A stretch of DNA of 64,000 nt from CBDCUC01 sp965222485 (GTDB lineage Bacteria > Pseudomonadota > Alphaproteobacteria > Rhizobiales > Hyphomicrobiaceae), in assembly GCA_965222485.1 (NCBI GenBank), contig CBDCUC010000030.1, positions 496,001-560,000 on the forward strand, read 5' to 3'. Shown one piece after another: positions 26,000 through 35,091 of this stretch. The first letter of the stretch is position 1. Each line of letters opens with the position of its first letter. Under the pieces are notes generated by a model, which saw only the letters and a list, made by a program, of their open reading frames with translations, was not told where the DNA came from and searched no databases. The translations under genes were made by a program, and so were the position numbers.

Positions 26000-28831
26000 T
26001 TAGGCGGGGCCGTCGCCTCCCCCGTCACCATCGCTTCCATCGCCGTGACGGCCGCCGTGGATGGTGGGTGGGGCTGGCCGCGCTGTTGAATCCGCTTGCG
26101 ACGGCTCGTCGGCCGGTTTGGCGGCCTCTTTGGCGGACGGGCCTTTTTGACCGCGCTGTCGCGCGCGCTCTTCCATGACACGCATCGCGAACTCCTTGAC
26201 ACCGTCGAGGTCACGCAGGTGCACATCAGTTTGCGGAAATGGAATTTCGATACCTTCCTTCTGGAACTCCTGTACGATTGCCGTGCGCAGTTCCGTCTGC
26301 GTGGACAGAGATTTATTGATGTCGGAAATGTAGACGCGCATCGTGAATTCAAGCGCGCTGTCGCCCAGATTGTCGAATGCGACGACCGGTGCGGGATGGC
26401 GCAAAATCAATGGAGAATCGTCTGCGATCTTCTGCAGAATCTCCCGCACCCGGACCGGATCAGTGGAATAGGAAACCCCGACAGGTATGATCAAACGACC
26501 CAGCGCATTACGATGCGTGAGATTGGTCACGACGCCTGTGATGAGGTCGGAATTTGGGACGATGACGCTGGCACGATCGAAGGTTTCGATTTCTGTTGAT
26601 CGAACAGAGATCCGCCGGACATGACCTTGCAAATCACTAACCTTTATCCAGTCACCGACCTTGATCGGGCGCTCAACTAGCAGGATCAGTCCAGATACAA
26701 AATTGTTGACGATGGATTGGAGTCCGAATCCAATGCCAACCGACAATGCGCCGGCAACGATGGCGAGATTGGTGACATCAAGCCCGCCGTAAGAGATGGC
26801 AATTAGTGCGGCGATGGCAAATCCGGCATAGCCAACGGCGGTAATAATGGAGTGGGCAATTCCAGGGTCTGTTCGCGTGGACTGCATCAAAGTTGCGCGC
26901 AGCCAGCGTTGAACAAGGCGGGTCAGGAAAAGTACCGCGATGAACAGCAGGATTGCGGCCAAGATGCGCGCGGCGGAGATATTCACGCCTGCGACTTGGA
27001 AGCCAAAAACGGCGTTGTGTGCCCAGTTTAAAATATCTGGTGTTGTGAAGCCCAGCGAATAGGCGAGCAAAGGTAGCGCAAGCACGGCCAGAAGAATGTT
27101 CAACAGAACGGCGATGGCGCTGCTGACGAACTGTGTCTGCCCGTCCTTCAATCCCAGCCTGTTTTCCAGGAGTGTTGGGACGAGGCGCGGTCGCTCCTCT
27201 TTTCTGGCAGGTTGCTGGGCTGCCTGATCGGGCGTTGCACCTGCTTCGGGTGAGGTGGCCGTAGCTCTATCGCTTATACCGCAGATGGACCTGATCGCGA
27301 GGTGCATAAGAATGATCAGCACGGCGATTGAGCCGGTAATGATTACCTGGCCGGCAATGAAGCGTGCGAGTGCGACATAGCCGAACAAGGCGGCGGCGGC
27401 GATGGCGATTGCTGCAAAAAATAGTGGCGGTTTGAGCCATAAGGGCCGCCATGACAGCGGGATCGCCGTCTGCCCGGTACCTGGCGCCGGTGCGGAGAGT
27501 GAGGTCCTTAGAAACGCGAAGATCAACCCAACGATCGCCAGACTGGCAATAAAGGCCTGCACAACGGAAATGGGGAATGGAAAATGCAGGGTGTCGGTCA
27601 ATATGCTGAGAAACATATCAATGGAATAGACAGCAGCGAGGCCTTGAATAATGAGGTAGAGCCGTCGTGCGGCTTGATCTGGCATCCTGATAACGCGCCA
27701 GTCGGCGCGTCGGGGTGTTAGGATGGCGCGTGCGAGCGAAGTTACTGCGATAAATATTAGAACGGCAATGAACGCCGCCCAGGCAACCTCGCCTGTCTGC
27801 AAATAGAACAGATTGAGATTGTTAAGGCCGTAATAGAGAACTGCCGCCGCACCTAGGCGCGGCAATGCGTGGGCGGGTATCGACCAGCCCGCAGCACCAG
27901 CACGTTCGAGGAATCTCGGTGCGGTGTTTTCGGCACGTTCGTCTCTTGCAGAAATTAGCTGGCTTCGCACCACGCGCAGGGCGCCGTAGACCCCGATACT
28001 AAGAAGTAAGACGAACGCTATCCAGGGAACGACAAAGCGAGATCGCGCTAATACATCGCTGATCATGGCCTTCAACTGGTGGCAGGCGTCCGGCAGGAGG
28101 GCTGCAACGTTTTTCCAGGTTGCCGGCGAAAGCGGAGAGTGCACGGTTCTCGTGAAGAGTGCGTCGGCGAAGAGTCGCTTACGCAGTGTTTGAATGCGGT
28201 CCTTTAGTTGTTCGGCGCGCGTGATGATGAGGTTTGCCGCGGTAATGGTGCCTTCTATGCGGGCGGCGCGCTTTTCCAGCAATTCGCGCTCGGCGGCGAT
28301 CTCGGGCGCTTCGGGCTGTGCGCTGTCTTTGGGTTTTTCTCCCAGCTTTGCAAGGAGCGCCGAGATATCTTCAAAATGGGGCTTGAGGCGGTCTCGGGCT
28401 GATAATGCCTCCGCTGCCGGCCCGTCAATTTCAAGGCGTAGGCGAGCCAGTTCAGCGTCGCTTTCCTTCGCCGCTTGTATGCGATGTTGCAGATTGTCGA
28501 GTTTTTTCGCTAGTTCCGAAATGGTGGCCAGTTTGGCTTCGACAGACGCTGGTTCCTCAGGTGTAACAAGGGCTGGTTCAACCGCCTGTTGTTCCCTAAC
28601 GTCGGCCCCTGCGGGATTGGGTGTAGCTTCTGCGGGTGCGTGACCACTACGCTCATTTTGAGTTCTCGGTGCTTGCTGGGTTGTTTCCTGAGTGTCCGCC
28701 GCGGTTTGCGCGAATGCGTAGTCTATGGCGGTGGCGCTGTACGCAACAAAACCTGCCACAATGATCGCAAGGCGAATTGGGTGCGTCGGGCGGCCGTTAT
28801 AACTTGGTGCTTCGTTGCGACGTTTGCTCAT
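26000..28831 (-). CDS. large MscS-family mechanosensitive channel (DUF3772-type N-terminus)
   Basis: This protein of about 943 residues has a signal peptide (about 20-42) and a periplasmic Gln/Pro-rich and coiled-coil part (about 45-220). A chain of around eleven hydrophobic helices follows, then the MscS pore domain. The pore helix reads Ala-Gly-Ala-Leu-Ser-Val-Gly-Ile-Gly-Phe-Gly-Leu-Gln-Ser and is followed by the beta domain (Val-Glu-Arg-Pro-Ile-Lys-Val-Gly-Asp). The C-terminus is a charged, Gly/Asp-rich tail. Large MscS homologues with such periplasmic regions resemble MscK/MscM and release solutes on hypo-osmotic shock. The start at 28831 is chosen for its signal peptide; the frame is open to 28960. 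The ligand-gated channel gene follows on the same strand. Confidence 0.9.
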   Translation of the reverse strand: MSKRRNEAPSYNGRPTHPIRLAIIVAGFVAYSATAIDYAFAQTAADTQETTQQAPRTQNERSGHAPAEATPNPAGADVREQQAVEPALVTPEEPASVEAKLATISELAKKLDNLQHRIQAAKESDAELARLRLEIDGPAAEALSARDRLKPHFEDISALLAKLGEKPKDSAQPEAPEIAAERELLEKRAARIEGTITAANLIITRAEQLKDRIQTLRKRLFADALFTRTVHSPLSPATWKNVAALLPDACHQLKAMISDVLARSRFVVPWIAFVLLLSIGVYGALRVVRSQLISARDERAENTAPRFLERAGAAGWSIPAHALPRLGAAAVLYYGLNNLNLFYLQTGEVAWAAFIAVLIFIAVTSLARAILTPRRADWRVIRMPDQAARRLYLIIQGLAAVYSIDMFLSILTDTLHFPFPISVVQAFIASLAIVGLIFAFLRTSLSAPAPGTGQTAIPLSWRPLWLKPPLFFAAIAIAAAALFGYVALARFIAGQVIITGSIAVLIILMHLAIRSICGISDRATATSPEAGATPDQAAQQPARKEERPRLVPTLLENRLGLKDGQTQFVSSAIAVLLNILLAVLALPLLAYSLGFTTPDILNWAHNAVFGFQVAGVNISAARILAAILLFIAVLFLTRLVQRWLRATLMQSTRTDPGIAHSIITAVGYAGFAIAALIAISYGGLDVTNLAIVAGALSVGIGFGLQSIVNNFVSGLILLVERPIKVGDWIKVSDLQGHVRRISVRSTEIETFDRASVIVPNSDLITGVVTNLTHRNALGRLIIPVGVSYSTDPVRVREILQKIADDSPLILRHPAPVVAFDNLGDSALEFTMRVYISDINKSLSTQTELRTAIVQEFQKEGIEIPFPQTDVHLRDLDGVKEFAMRVMEERARQRGQKGPSAKEAAKPADEPSQADSTARPAPPTIHGGRHGDGSDGDGGGDGPA

Positions 28832-29028
28832 ATTTCGAGATACTCTTGAATGACCCATCTGTTGATGACGTCGGATCGCATTTGTCCGGCTATCAATGGC
28901 TTTTGTGGTTCCCGCGCCGTGTCCTTTATGCGTGCGCGCAGACAAACGCAGGGCGACCAAGGTGTGCTTCGGCGCAGATGCGCTTGCCGGGACGCGCCAA
29001 ATCGCGTGCGGATTGGGGTGCGCCTTTG

Positions 29029-29406
29029 TTATCCCGCTTCCGATTGACTCATGGTTCTGGGCTTACGTGAGAAGACGGGTTGGGATGGCGGCTCTGTAAC
29101 GTTTGCCGGCGTGCTCAATCTGGAGGCGGCGCTTTGTCGTTCGCCGATGCCGGTTTCAATGACGACATCGACGGGGCCGCCGGTCATGAGCAGATGTTCG
29201 ACGTTGTCGCGTCTAACCAGCAACAGCCGTCGTCGGCCGTCTATGGCGGATTGCTCGACAATGTCCAGCCGACGATCTATCCGACCGCCGAAGAATCCCA
29301 ACGTTGGTGCAGAACCCGTCAAATAGTTGCGAAATAGTACGGCACCGGCGATGGCGAGTGCGGCGAAGCATGCGATTAAAGTCAAGTAAAATAGAAAATC
29401 GAACAT
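29029..29406 (-). CDS. FliO-like small membrane protein
   Basis: The product of 125 residues starts Met-Phe-Asp-Phe-Leu and has one N-terminal membrane helix (about 5-28). A cytoplasmic domain containing Arg-Leu-Asp-Ile-Val-Glu, Asp-Gly-Arg-Arg-Arg-Leu-Leu-Leu-Val-Arg-Arg-Asp-Asn-Val-Glu-His and Gly-Gly-Pro-Val-Asp-Val-Val-Ile-Glu follows. This pattern is shared with FliO-type proteins of flagellar export and with stand-alone alphaproteobacterial relatives. No other flagellar gene is in the window, so a role outside the flagellum is possible. GGAG lies ten bases before the ATG. It is divergent from cckA. Confidence 0.7.
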   Translation of the reverse strand: MFDFLFYLTLIACFAALAIAGAVLFRNYLTGSAPTLGFFGGRIDRRLDIVEQSAIDGRRRLLLVRRDNVEHLLMTGGPVDVVIETGIGERQSAASRLSTPANVTEPPSQPVFSRKPRTMSQSEAG

Positions 29407-29783
29407 GGTCTGCTTGCTCCATTGGCGTCTGGATGCTCGTGCGGCGCGTATTGGTCGTCCCGACCTTTTTTGGCTGCGTCTGGTCCGCGAGTTGGCCGGG
29501 TACGCAATCGAACATGTTGGTGCGTGTGAATGTGGCACAACGCTTAAGCGAAAAACGATTGATTCTGCCTGCTTTTCCCCAACCACGTGGGCTCAACCCG
29601 GTGATCCCCGCTGCCGTTAGCAGGTTCTACAGCAATTATTAGGCACATTTTAACTGTGATGATCGAAGTGTTGACGTGGGACGCAAGTCGGAGCGCCCCC
29701 AGGCCGCCCGACGAATTTTTTGATTCGGATGTGGACCGCTTGGATCGGCTTTCGAATGGTGGCGTTCCCGCAAGGAATTTAAT
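29407..29783. other. divergent intergenic region between FliO-like gene and cckA
   Basis: About 380 bases with both promoters. An AAGGA seven bases before the GTG marks the cckA start. Frames on either strand here have no start signals. No CtrA-type or other operator could be named with confidence. Confidence 0.4.
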
Positions 29784-32498
29784 GTGAGTAGAGTGTTGCG
29801 TATCTTGTTTGAGTATTGGGCCAAGTCGCGGGCCCTCATCGCGCAGATCGGCCCAGGGCTGTTGGCACCCGGCCTCATGGGTCTGCAATCCAGCTTCGTT
29901 CAGAATCAGATATCGTCCCCCGGCATGAGCGGTGCCAAGGCGGATCAAGACCACATGTCTGCCGAGGATGCAGGCTCGGGGCTGCATGATGGGCGAGGGG
30001 TGAAGGCCACTGTCGCTGTTGCTGTAGCTGCGAGCGGCGTCCTGCTTGCGCTTGTCGCAAGCGGTTCGGGCCAGCCGCTCATGATTACCGTGATGGCACT
30101 GCTGGCCATGGTCGGCGTTTTCTTTCTTTTCGCCTTTGCTGCCGGTCATGTAGTTATCGGAGAGAGGCTGCCGAGCGAACAGATCGCGAGTGCGTTAGCA
30201 CAGGACTTCGATGATGGTTTGTTGCTGGCGACGCCAGAGGGCCGGGCATTCTGGCGCAACGATGCTTTTGATAGGCTTGTTGGTGGCATTCAAGGCGGAG
30301 AGCTTGGCGCATTAGAGATTGCGTTGAGCGGGGGCAGAGGTGTTGCCGGTGGGCTGTTCCGGCTTGCGCGCGCGGCTGAGCGCGGCGATGTGCATCAAGA
30401 AGATCTCGCGGTCAATCTCGCAGCCGGGCATTTGGGCGCGTCCGAGGCGGTTCGTTGCTGCCGTGTGAGCGTTCGTCCTTATGCATTGGCACGAGATACG
30501 GATGAGTTTGGGGCGCTGGTGCTGTGGACGGTCAGCGATATTACAAATGAGCGTGCCAGGGAGCATCGGCAGCGGGCGCACCTGGAGGATACACTTCAGC
30601 GCTACGAGTCGATGCCAGTTGGGCTGGTGTCGGTTGCGCGTGACGGGCGGGTGCGTTCGTACAACGCAACATTTGGGCGCTGGCTGGGGTTTGACGGGCA
30701 GTCCGCCCAGGTGGGACGAGATCTGACGCTTTCGGGATTTGTTTCGTCTGACAGCGCACAGCTCATTATGGGCATGATGCAGCGCCGCCGCGGTGGTAAC
30801 ACGAGCCTCGATATTGATTTGATGCGGGAAGATGGCCGTGTTCTGCCGATACGCGCCCTTTGCCAGCCGGACAAGGATGCGGATGGTGGGTTCGTCATCG
30901 CCGCATGGAACCGCGAGGCCGATGAGAGTTCCACTGGGCTTGGCCGTGCACTTGCCGACAATACGGCCATGCGCTTCCAGAGCTTCTTCAGGTCGGCACC
31001 CTTCGGTATTGCAACGGTCGGCGCCGATGGCCGCGTTCGCACCGCCAATGCAGCGTTCTCACGCATGATCATGGATGGCACCAGTGGGCTTAATGAGCCT
31101 GCGTTGGAGGTTTTGGGCCGTAGCGTGGGCGATGAGGACCTGTTGGGGACCATCAAAGCCGGCCTTGAGCGGGTCGTTTCCGGCCGGGGCAACGTGGCAC
31201 CCTTCGACATCTGGGTTGGTGCCAAAAGCGAGTATGCGCGGCGTGTGTACATGAGCCCGCTGACACAGTCGCGCGGCACCGACGAAGCGGCCGTTCTCTA
31301 CGTCATCGATGTGACGGAACAGAAGGAACTGGAAGCCAAGTTTGCGCAAAGTCAGAAGATGGATGCGGTGGGCAAACTTGCTGGGTTCGTCGCGCATGAT
31401 TTCAACAACATGCTGACGGCGATTATCGGTTTTTCCGATTTCCTCCTGCAAACCCATCGTCCGACGGATCCGGCTTATTCGGACATCATCAACATCAAGT
31501 CGAGCGCTAATCGTGCCGCCGGTCTTGTCGGCAAGCTGCTGGCACTTGCACGCCAGCAGACGCTCGTCGTGGAGTCGTTGCAGCTTGGCGAAGTGATGAC
31601 GGATCTGGCGCCGCTGCTGAAGCGGTCGATCGGCGAGAAGATCGAGCTCAAACTTTCGAACGGGCGGGATCTTTGGTACGTGAAGACCGACAAGCTGCAG
31701 CTTGAACAGGCGGTCATCAACCTGGCTGTAAACGCGCGCGATGCAATGGCGGACGGCGGACGCTTGTCGATCCGCACGCGCAATATTTCCGAGCGCGAAA
31801 GCCAGCGCCTGCAACTTCCCGCGATGCCGGTCGGTGAATATGTGCTCATCGAGGTTGCGGATACGGGCACAGGCATGCCGCCGGAGGTCTTGAAGAAGAT
31901 ATTCGAGCCATTCTTCACCACCAAGGCGGTCGGCAAGGGCACGGGGCTTGGGCTTGCCACCGTTTACGGCATCGTCAAGCAGACCGGCGGGTTTATCTTC
32001 CCGGAAAGCACGCCAGGCGAGGGCACGACCTTCCGTGTCTACCTGCCACGCCACCACATGGAGGAGGCGGAAGCGGCCGCACTGGCTGAGAAAGTCGAGG
32101 CCAAGCAGGCTCGCCAGTCCGCCGATCTCACCGGTACGGGCCGGGTTCTTCTTGTCGAGGATGAGGATGTGGTGCGCTCGTTTGCCGTTCGCGCACTGAC
32201 GCGGCAGGGCTATGAAGTGCTCGTCGCAGAAGACGGAGCAGAAGCGCTTGAAGTGATGGAGGCTCACGACGGCGGTGTCGATATTGTCGTCTCAGATGTT
32301 GTGATGCCGGGCATGGACGGGCCGACGATGCTGAAAGAAATGCGCAAAAACCATCCGGACATTAAAATCATCTTTGTCTCGGGCTATCCCAACGAAGCAT
32401 TCCAGCAGGCGCTGGGCGAAGAGAAATTCGCCTTCCTTCCCAAACCGTTCTCGCTGCCGCAGCTTGCAGCCAAAGTGAAGGAAGAGCTGGGGAAGTAG
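29784..32498 (+). CDS. cckA: cell-cycle hybrid histidine kinase CckA
   Basis: This 904-residue inner membrane hybrid kinase has two membrane helices near 75-94 and 99-126. Two or three PAS-like regions span about 140-510. The dimerisation helix carries the phospho-acceptor at about His538 in Val-Ala-His-Asp-Phe-Asn-Asn. The ATPase domain has Asn-Ala-Arg-Asp-Ala-Met, Asp-Thr-Gly-Thr-Gly-Met and Gly-Thr-Gly-Leu-Gly-Leu. A C-terminal receiver has its phosphorylated Asp at about 838. The order and the His-box sequence are those of CckA, which controls CtrA through ChpT and localises to the poles in Caulobacter. The start is GTG with AAGGA seven bases before it. Repeat copy B begins right after the gene. 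Confidence 0.93.
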   Translation: MSRVLRILFEYWAKSRALIAQIGPGLLAPGLMGLQSSFVQNQISSPGMSGAKADQDHMSAEDAGSGLHDGRGVKATVAVAVAASGVLLALVASGSGQPLMITVMALLAMVGVFFLFAFAAGHVVIGERLPSEQIASALAQDFDDGLLLATPEGRAFWRNDAFDRLVGGIQGGELGALEIALSGGRGVAGGLFRLARAAERGDVHQEDLAVNLAAGHLGASEAVRCCRVSVRPYALARDTDEFGALVLWTVSDITNERAREHRQRAHLEDTLQRYESMPVGLVSVARDGRVRSYNATFGRWLGFDGQSAQVGRDLTLSGFVSSDSAQLIMGMMQRRRGGNTSLDIDLMREDGRVLPIRALCQPDKDADGGFVIAAWNREADESSTGLGRALADNTAMRFQSFFRSAPFGIATVGADGRVRTANAAFSRMIMDGTSGLNEPALEVLGRSVGDEDLLGTIKAGLERVVSGRGNVAPFDIWVGAKSEYARRVYMSPLTQSRGTDEAAVLYVIDVTEQKELEAKFAQSQKMDAVGKLAGFVAHDFNNMLTAIIGFSDFLLQTHRPTDPAYSDIINIKSSANRAAGLVGKLLALARQQTLVVESLQLGEVMTDLAPLLKRSIGEKIELKLSNGRDLWYVKTDKLQLEQAVINLAVNARDAMADGGRLSIRTRNISERESQRLQLPAMPVGEYVLIEVADTGTGMPPEVLKKIFEPFFTTKAVGKGTGLGLATVYGIVKQTGGFIFPESTPGEGTTFRVYLPRHHMEEAEAAALAEKVEAKQARQSADLTGTGRVLLVEDEDVVRSFAVRALTRQGYEVLVAEDGAEALEVMEAHDGGVDIVVSDVVMPGMDGPTMLKEMRKNHPDIKIIFVSGYPNEAFQQALGEEKFAFLPKPFSLPQLAAKVKEELGK

Positions 32499-32571
32499 GT
32501 GTTGGCTCGCGGGCAATTCTGCGCTGAGGCAGCGCGGGCCACCTCCGACGGGGCGGCGCACTTTTTTTGGT

Positions 32572-32816
32572 GCGCCGGCGCCGACGGCTCCGCCTACCGG
32601 CGCGGCGGGAGGTTCCCACGCTTCCTTGACATTTGTCACGTGCAATTCGGCGCTAAAGCGCCGGCACGTGAACGCGCCGATCGCAACGCCTTCGGCTACT
32701 GCGACGGCGGGAAGTACCCACGGTGACGTGGGAATTGCTGCATTGGTAGCAACGACTGATCCGGCTTGCGGCGAGTTGACCGCCGCGCCCGTAGGCGAAG
32801 CCGTGGGTGTCGGCGC
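32572..32816. repeat. MITE-like intergenic repeat, copy B
   Basis: This 245-bp element follows cckA. Its ends, 32572-32608 and 32780-32816, are 37-bp inverted repeats that agree at about 31 positions by hand. The middle contains two CACGTG sites near 32637 and 32665 that also pair. Copy A at 23279-23545 has the same order of modules. Two copies plus terminal inverted repeats and no coding frame suggest a non-autonomous mobile or palindromic repeat family. No target duplication was identified. Confidence 0.75.
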
Positions 32817-32908
32817 AAGCATAAATACCAGCCGCGCGCCGTCGCAGCGTGAATCGGCGGTGCCATGAGTGCGTTGCGCCCGAGCCGCAACCATTGCCGC
32901 GCATAGCG

Positions 32909-32986
32909 CGCCACCCGTATTCTTCCCGGCGCGGGTGTAGCCGGAGGCGTACCCGTCGCCGTAAACAAAAAAACTAGCCGAAGGCG
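32909..32986 (-). repeat. repeat module X, inverted copy outside copy B
   Basis: This stretch holds the reverse complement of 23408-23457 (48 of 50) and, 11 bases on, of 23359-23375. It lies between repeat copy B and the next gene. The rest of 32820-33060 is noncoding with short GC-rich inverted repeats and seems to be accumulated repeat DNA. Confidence 0.75.
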
Positions 32987-33118
32987 TATGCGCCGCTGAT
33001 ATCCGGTGCGAGCGCGACAGCGCTGAGCCGCACCGCATTCAAGCCCGCGCGTTTTTTCTAGCGCGTGGGCTGTGCACGCCTTAAGGTTCGCGCGTGGCGT
33101 GAAGAGGGGAGGCGGACG

Positions 33119-33661
33119 ATGTTGAAAAAGATACTTATTGCACTGATCGTTGCCGTTGCGGTGTTTGCTGCATACGTGGCCTTTCTGCCGTCGGACTTCC
33201 AAGTCTTTCGCTCGACCGTGATCAAGGCTCCGCCGGAAGCGGTTTTTCCGCACGTCAATGATCTGAAAAAGTGGGATAACTGGTCGCCGTGGGCGAAGCG
33301 CGATCCGGATGCGAAAGTTTCACACGCAGGTGCGGATTCCGGCAAAGGCGCAGTCTTCAAATGGGCGGGCGATGAGACCGTGGGCGAAGGTCAGATGACC
33401 ATCGTCGAGAGCACGCCGCACGAGGCAATTGCGATCGAGCTGGAGTTCATCCAGCCGTTTCCCGGCAAGAGCGATGTCCACTTTACATTTGAGCCGGTCG
33501 ATGAGGGGACCAGCGTCACCTGGTCGCTAAGCGGGCAGCAAGGTTACCTGGAGCGCGCCATGTGTATCCTCATGGGTGTCGACATGGATGACATGATCGG
33601 CGCCGATTACGAGAAGGGCTTGGCGGCATTGAAGAAGGTCGTTGAGGGCGGGGGGGCCTAA
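33119..33661 (+). CDS. SRPBCC-family (polyketide cyclase-like) membrane-anchored protein
   Basis: The 180-residue product has an N-terminal hydrophobic helix (about 3-22), then a START/SRPBCC fold recognised from Phe-Arg-Ser-Thr-Val-Ile-Lys-Ala-Pro-Pro-Glu-Ala-Val-Phe, the Trp-x-x-Trp-Ser-Pro-Trp segment and the Val-x-Trp-Ser-Leu-Ser-Gly strand. Proteins of this group bind hydrophobic ligands; no reaction is known for this subfamily. GGGGAGG six bases before the ATG fixes the start. It stands alone between repeat DNA and the recA promoter. Confidence 0.8.
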   Translation: MLKKILIALIVAVAVFAAYVAFLPSDFQVFRSTVIKAPPEAVFPHVNDLKKWDNWSPWAKRDPDAKVSHAGADSGKGAVFKWAGDETVGEGQMTIVESTPHEAIAIELEFIQPFPGKSDVHFTFEPVDEGTSVTWSLSGQQGYLERAMCILMGVDMDDMIGADYEKGLAALKKVVEGGGA

Positions 33662-33742
33662 GATCTGGTTCCTTGAGCCGGGCAGCATTAGCGAATCGAC
33701 GATAGTCCTTGCAAGCACACTCAGGCGAGAGTTACCGCATGA

Positions 33743-33757
33743 GAACAAGTTGCGAAC
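33743..33757 (+). promoter_or_regulatory. LexA (SOS) box upstream of recA
   Basis: GAAC, seven bases, GAAC: the direct-repeat LexA site used in alphaproteobacteria. It lies 120 bases before the recA start and predicts DNA-damage induction. Confidence 0.85.
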
Positions 33758-33810
33758 TCTATGTGATTTCTCACTTTTCCCCAATGTGTTAGTCCCCCCT
33801 GGACAACTGA

Positions 33811-33825
33811 GAACAAAACATGTAC
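33811..33825 (+). promoter_or_regulatory. second, imperfect LexA-box-like site upstream of recA
   Basis: GAAC, seven bases, GTAC: one base off the consensus, 52 bases before the recA start codon and 68 bases after the perfect box. It may be a weaker second LexA site. Confidence 0.45.
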
Positions 33826-33876
33826 ATTTACCTTAATTGCGTTGATGTGCAACTCATGAAATAAGGGGATTTGACG

Positions 33877-35022
33877 ATGGGCACGCCGGAACTTCGCGTC
33901 GTCGAAGGGGGAGCTATGGACAAGCAGAAAGCGCTTGAAGCCGCATTGGCGCAGATCGACAAGAACTTTGGCAAAGGTTCGATCATGCGCCTTGGCGCCA
34001 ATGACAAGTCGATCGATGTGGAGGCCATTCCCACAGGCTCGCTCGGCATCGGCGGTCTGCCGAAGGGCCGTATCATTGAAATTTACGGGCCTGAATCCTC
34101 GGGCAAGACGACGCTGGCGCTGCATGCTCTGGCCGAAGCGCAGAAGCGCTCAGGCATTTGCGCCTTTGTCGACGCGGAACACGCGCTGGACCCGGTTTAT
34201 GCGCGCAAACTCGGCGTCAATGTCGAGGATCTTCTAATTTCACAACCCGACACGGGCGAGCAGGCGCTGGAAATCGCCGACACGCTGGTGCGCTCCGGTG
34301 CCGTCGACGTGCTGGTCATCGATTCCGTTGCAGCCCTGACGCCACGAGCGGAGCTTGAAGGCGAGATGGGCGACAGCCTGCCAGGCCTGCAGGCACGTTT
34401 AATGAGCCAGGCGTTGCGCAAGCTTACCGCGTCGATTTCCAAAACCCACTGCATGGTCATCTTCATCAACCAGATCCGCATGAAGATCGGCGTTATGTTC
34501 GGTAATCCGGAAACGACGACAGGTGGCAACGCGCTGAAATTTTATTCGTCTGTACGTCTCGATATCCGCCGTATCGGCCAAATCAAAGACCGTGACGAAG
34601 TCATCGGCAACCAGACACGCGTCAAGGTCGTGAAAAACAAGGTGGCGCCACCGTTCAAGCAGGTTGAGTTCGACATCATGTACGGCGAGGGTATCTCCAA
34701 GATGGGCGAGATCGTCGATCTTGGCGTCAAGGCGGGCATTGTCGAGAAATCCGGTGCCTGGTTCTCATACAACGGTACGCGGCTGGGACAGGGACGCGAG
34801 AACACCAAGAATTTTCTGCGCGATAACCCGGAAGTTGCGCGCGAGATCGAACAGGCTGTGCGTCAGAACGCGGGGCTCGTTGCAGAAGAGATGCTGACCA
34901 ATCCGGAAGGGGATGAAGCGGCGGAAGCGGAATTGACGGCGGCCGATGATACGATCGCGTTGGAAGCGGTTCCGGCGGAGGAAAAGAAGGCTGCGTCCGG
35001 CGGAAAGGGCCGTAAGGGCTAA
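33877..35022 (+). CDS. recA: recombinase RecA
   Basis: The 381-residue cytoplasmic ATPase forms filaments on single-stranded DNA, drives strand exchange and triggers LexA self-cleavage. It shows Walker A Gly-Pro-Glu-Ser-Ser-Gly-Lys-Thr-Thr, the Asp-Ala-Glu-His-Ala-Leu-Asp-Pro segment, Walker B Val-Leu-Val-Ile-Asp-Ser-Val, and the loop region Gly-Asn-Pro-Glu-Thr-Thr-Thr-Gly-Gly-Asn-Ala-Leu. The C-terminus is acidic, then Lys/Gly-rich. The ATG at 33877 follows AAGGGGA. An internal ATG at 33916 also has a ribosome site, but homologues support the longer form. Two LexA-type sites precede it and a terminator follows. alaS comes next, the usual alphaproteobacterial order. Confidence 0.98.
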   Translation: MGTPELRVVEGGAMDKQKALEAALAQIDKNFGKGSIMRLGANDKSIDVEAIPTGSLGIGGLPKGRIIEIYGPESSGKTTLALHALAEAQKRSGICAFVDAEHALDPVYARKLGVNVEDLLISQPDTGEQALEIADTLVRSGAVDVLVIDSVAALTPRAELEGEMGDSLPGLQARLMSQALRKLTASISKTHCMVIFINQIRMKIGVMFGNPETTTGGNALKFYSSVRLDIRRIGQIKDRDEVIGNQTRVKVVKNKVAPPFKQVEFDIMYGEGISKMGEIVDLGVKAGIVEKSGAWFSYNGTRLGQGRENTKNFLRDNPEVAREIEQAVRQNAGLVAEEMLTNPEGDEAAEAELTAADDTIALEAVPAEEKKAASGGKGRKG

Positions 35023-35066
35023 GTTTGGACTGAGCAGCCCCTAGGGCCGTGCTGACACGAATTTGG

Positions 35067-35091
35067 AAGCGACTGTCATCGACGGTCGCTT
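35067..35091 (+). terminator. terminator of recA
   Basis: AAGCGACTGTC and GACGGTCGCTT form an 11-bp stem with one U-G pair and a three-base loop, 45 bases after the recA stop. The T-rich tail is weak. The remaining 297 bases to alaS hold no gene that I can support. Confidence 0.7.

Noticed and set aside
29544..30149. 201-residue frame antisense to the start of cckA
   Set aside because: No start signal; it overlaps the cckA promoter and N-terminus.
31059..32267. 402-residue frame antisense to cckA
   Set aside because: It mirrors the codon structure of a well-supported gene and has no domain or ribosome site.
32499..33118. Decayed transposase gene in the repeat-rich gap after cckA
   Set aside because: All frames were read through; none shows a transposase motif, only noncoding repeat modules.
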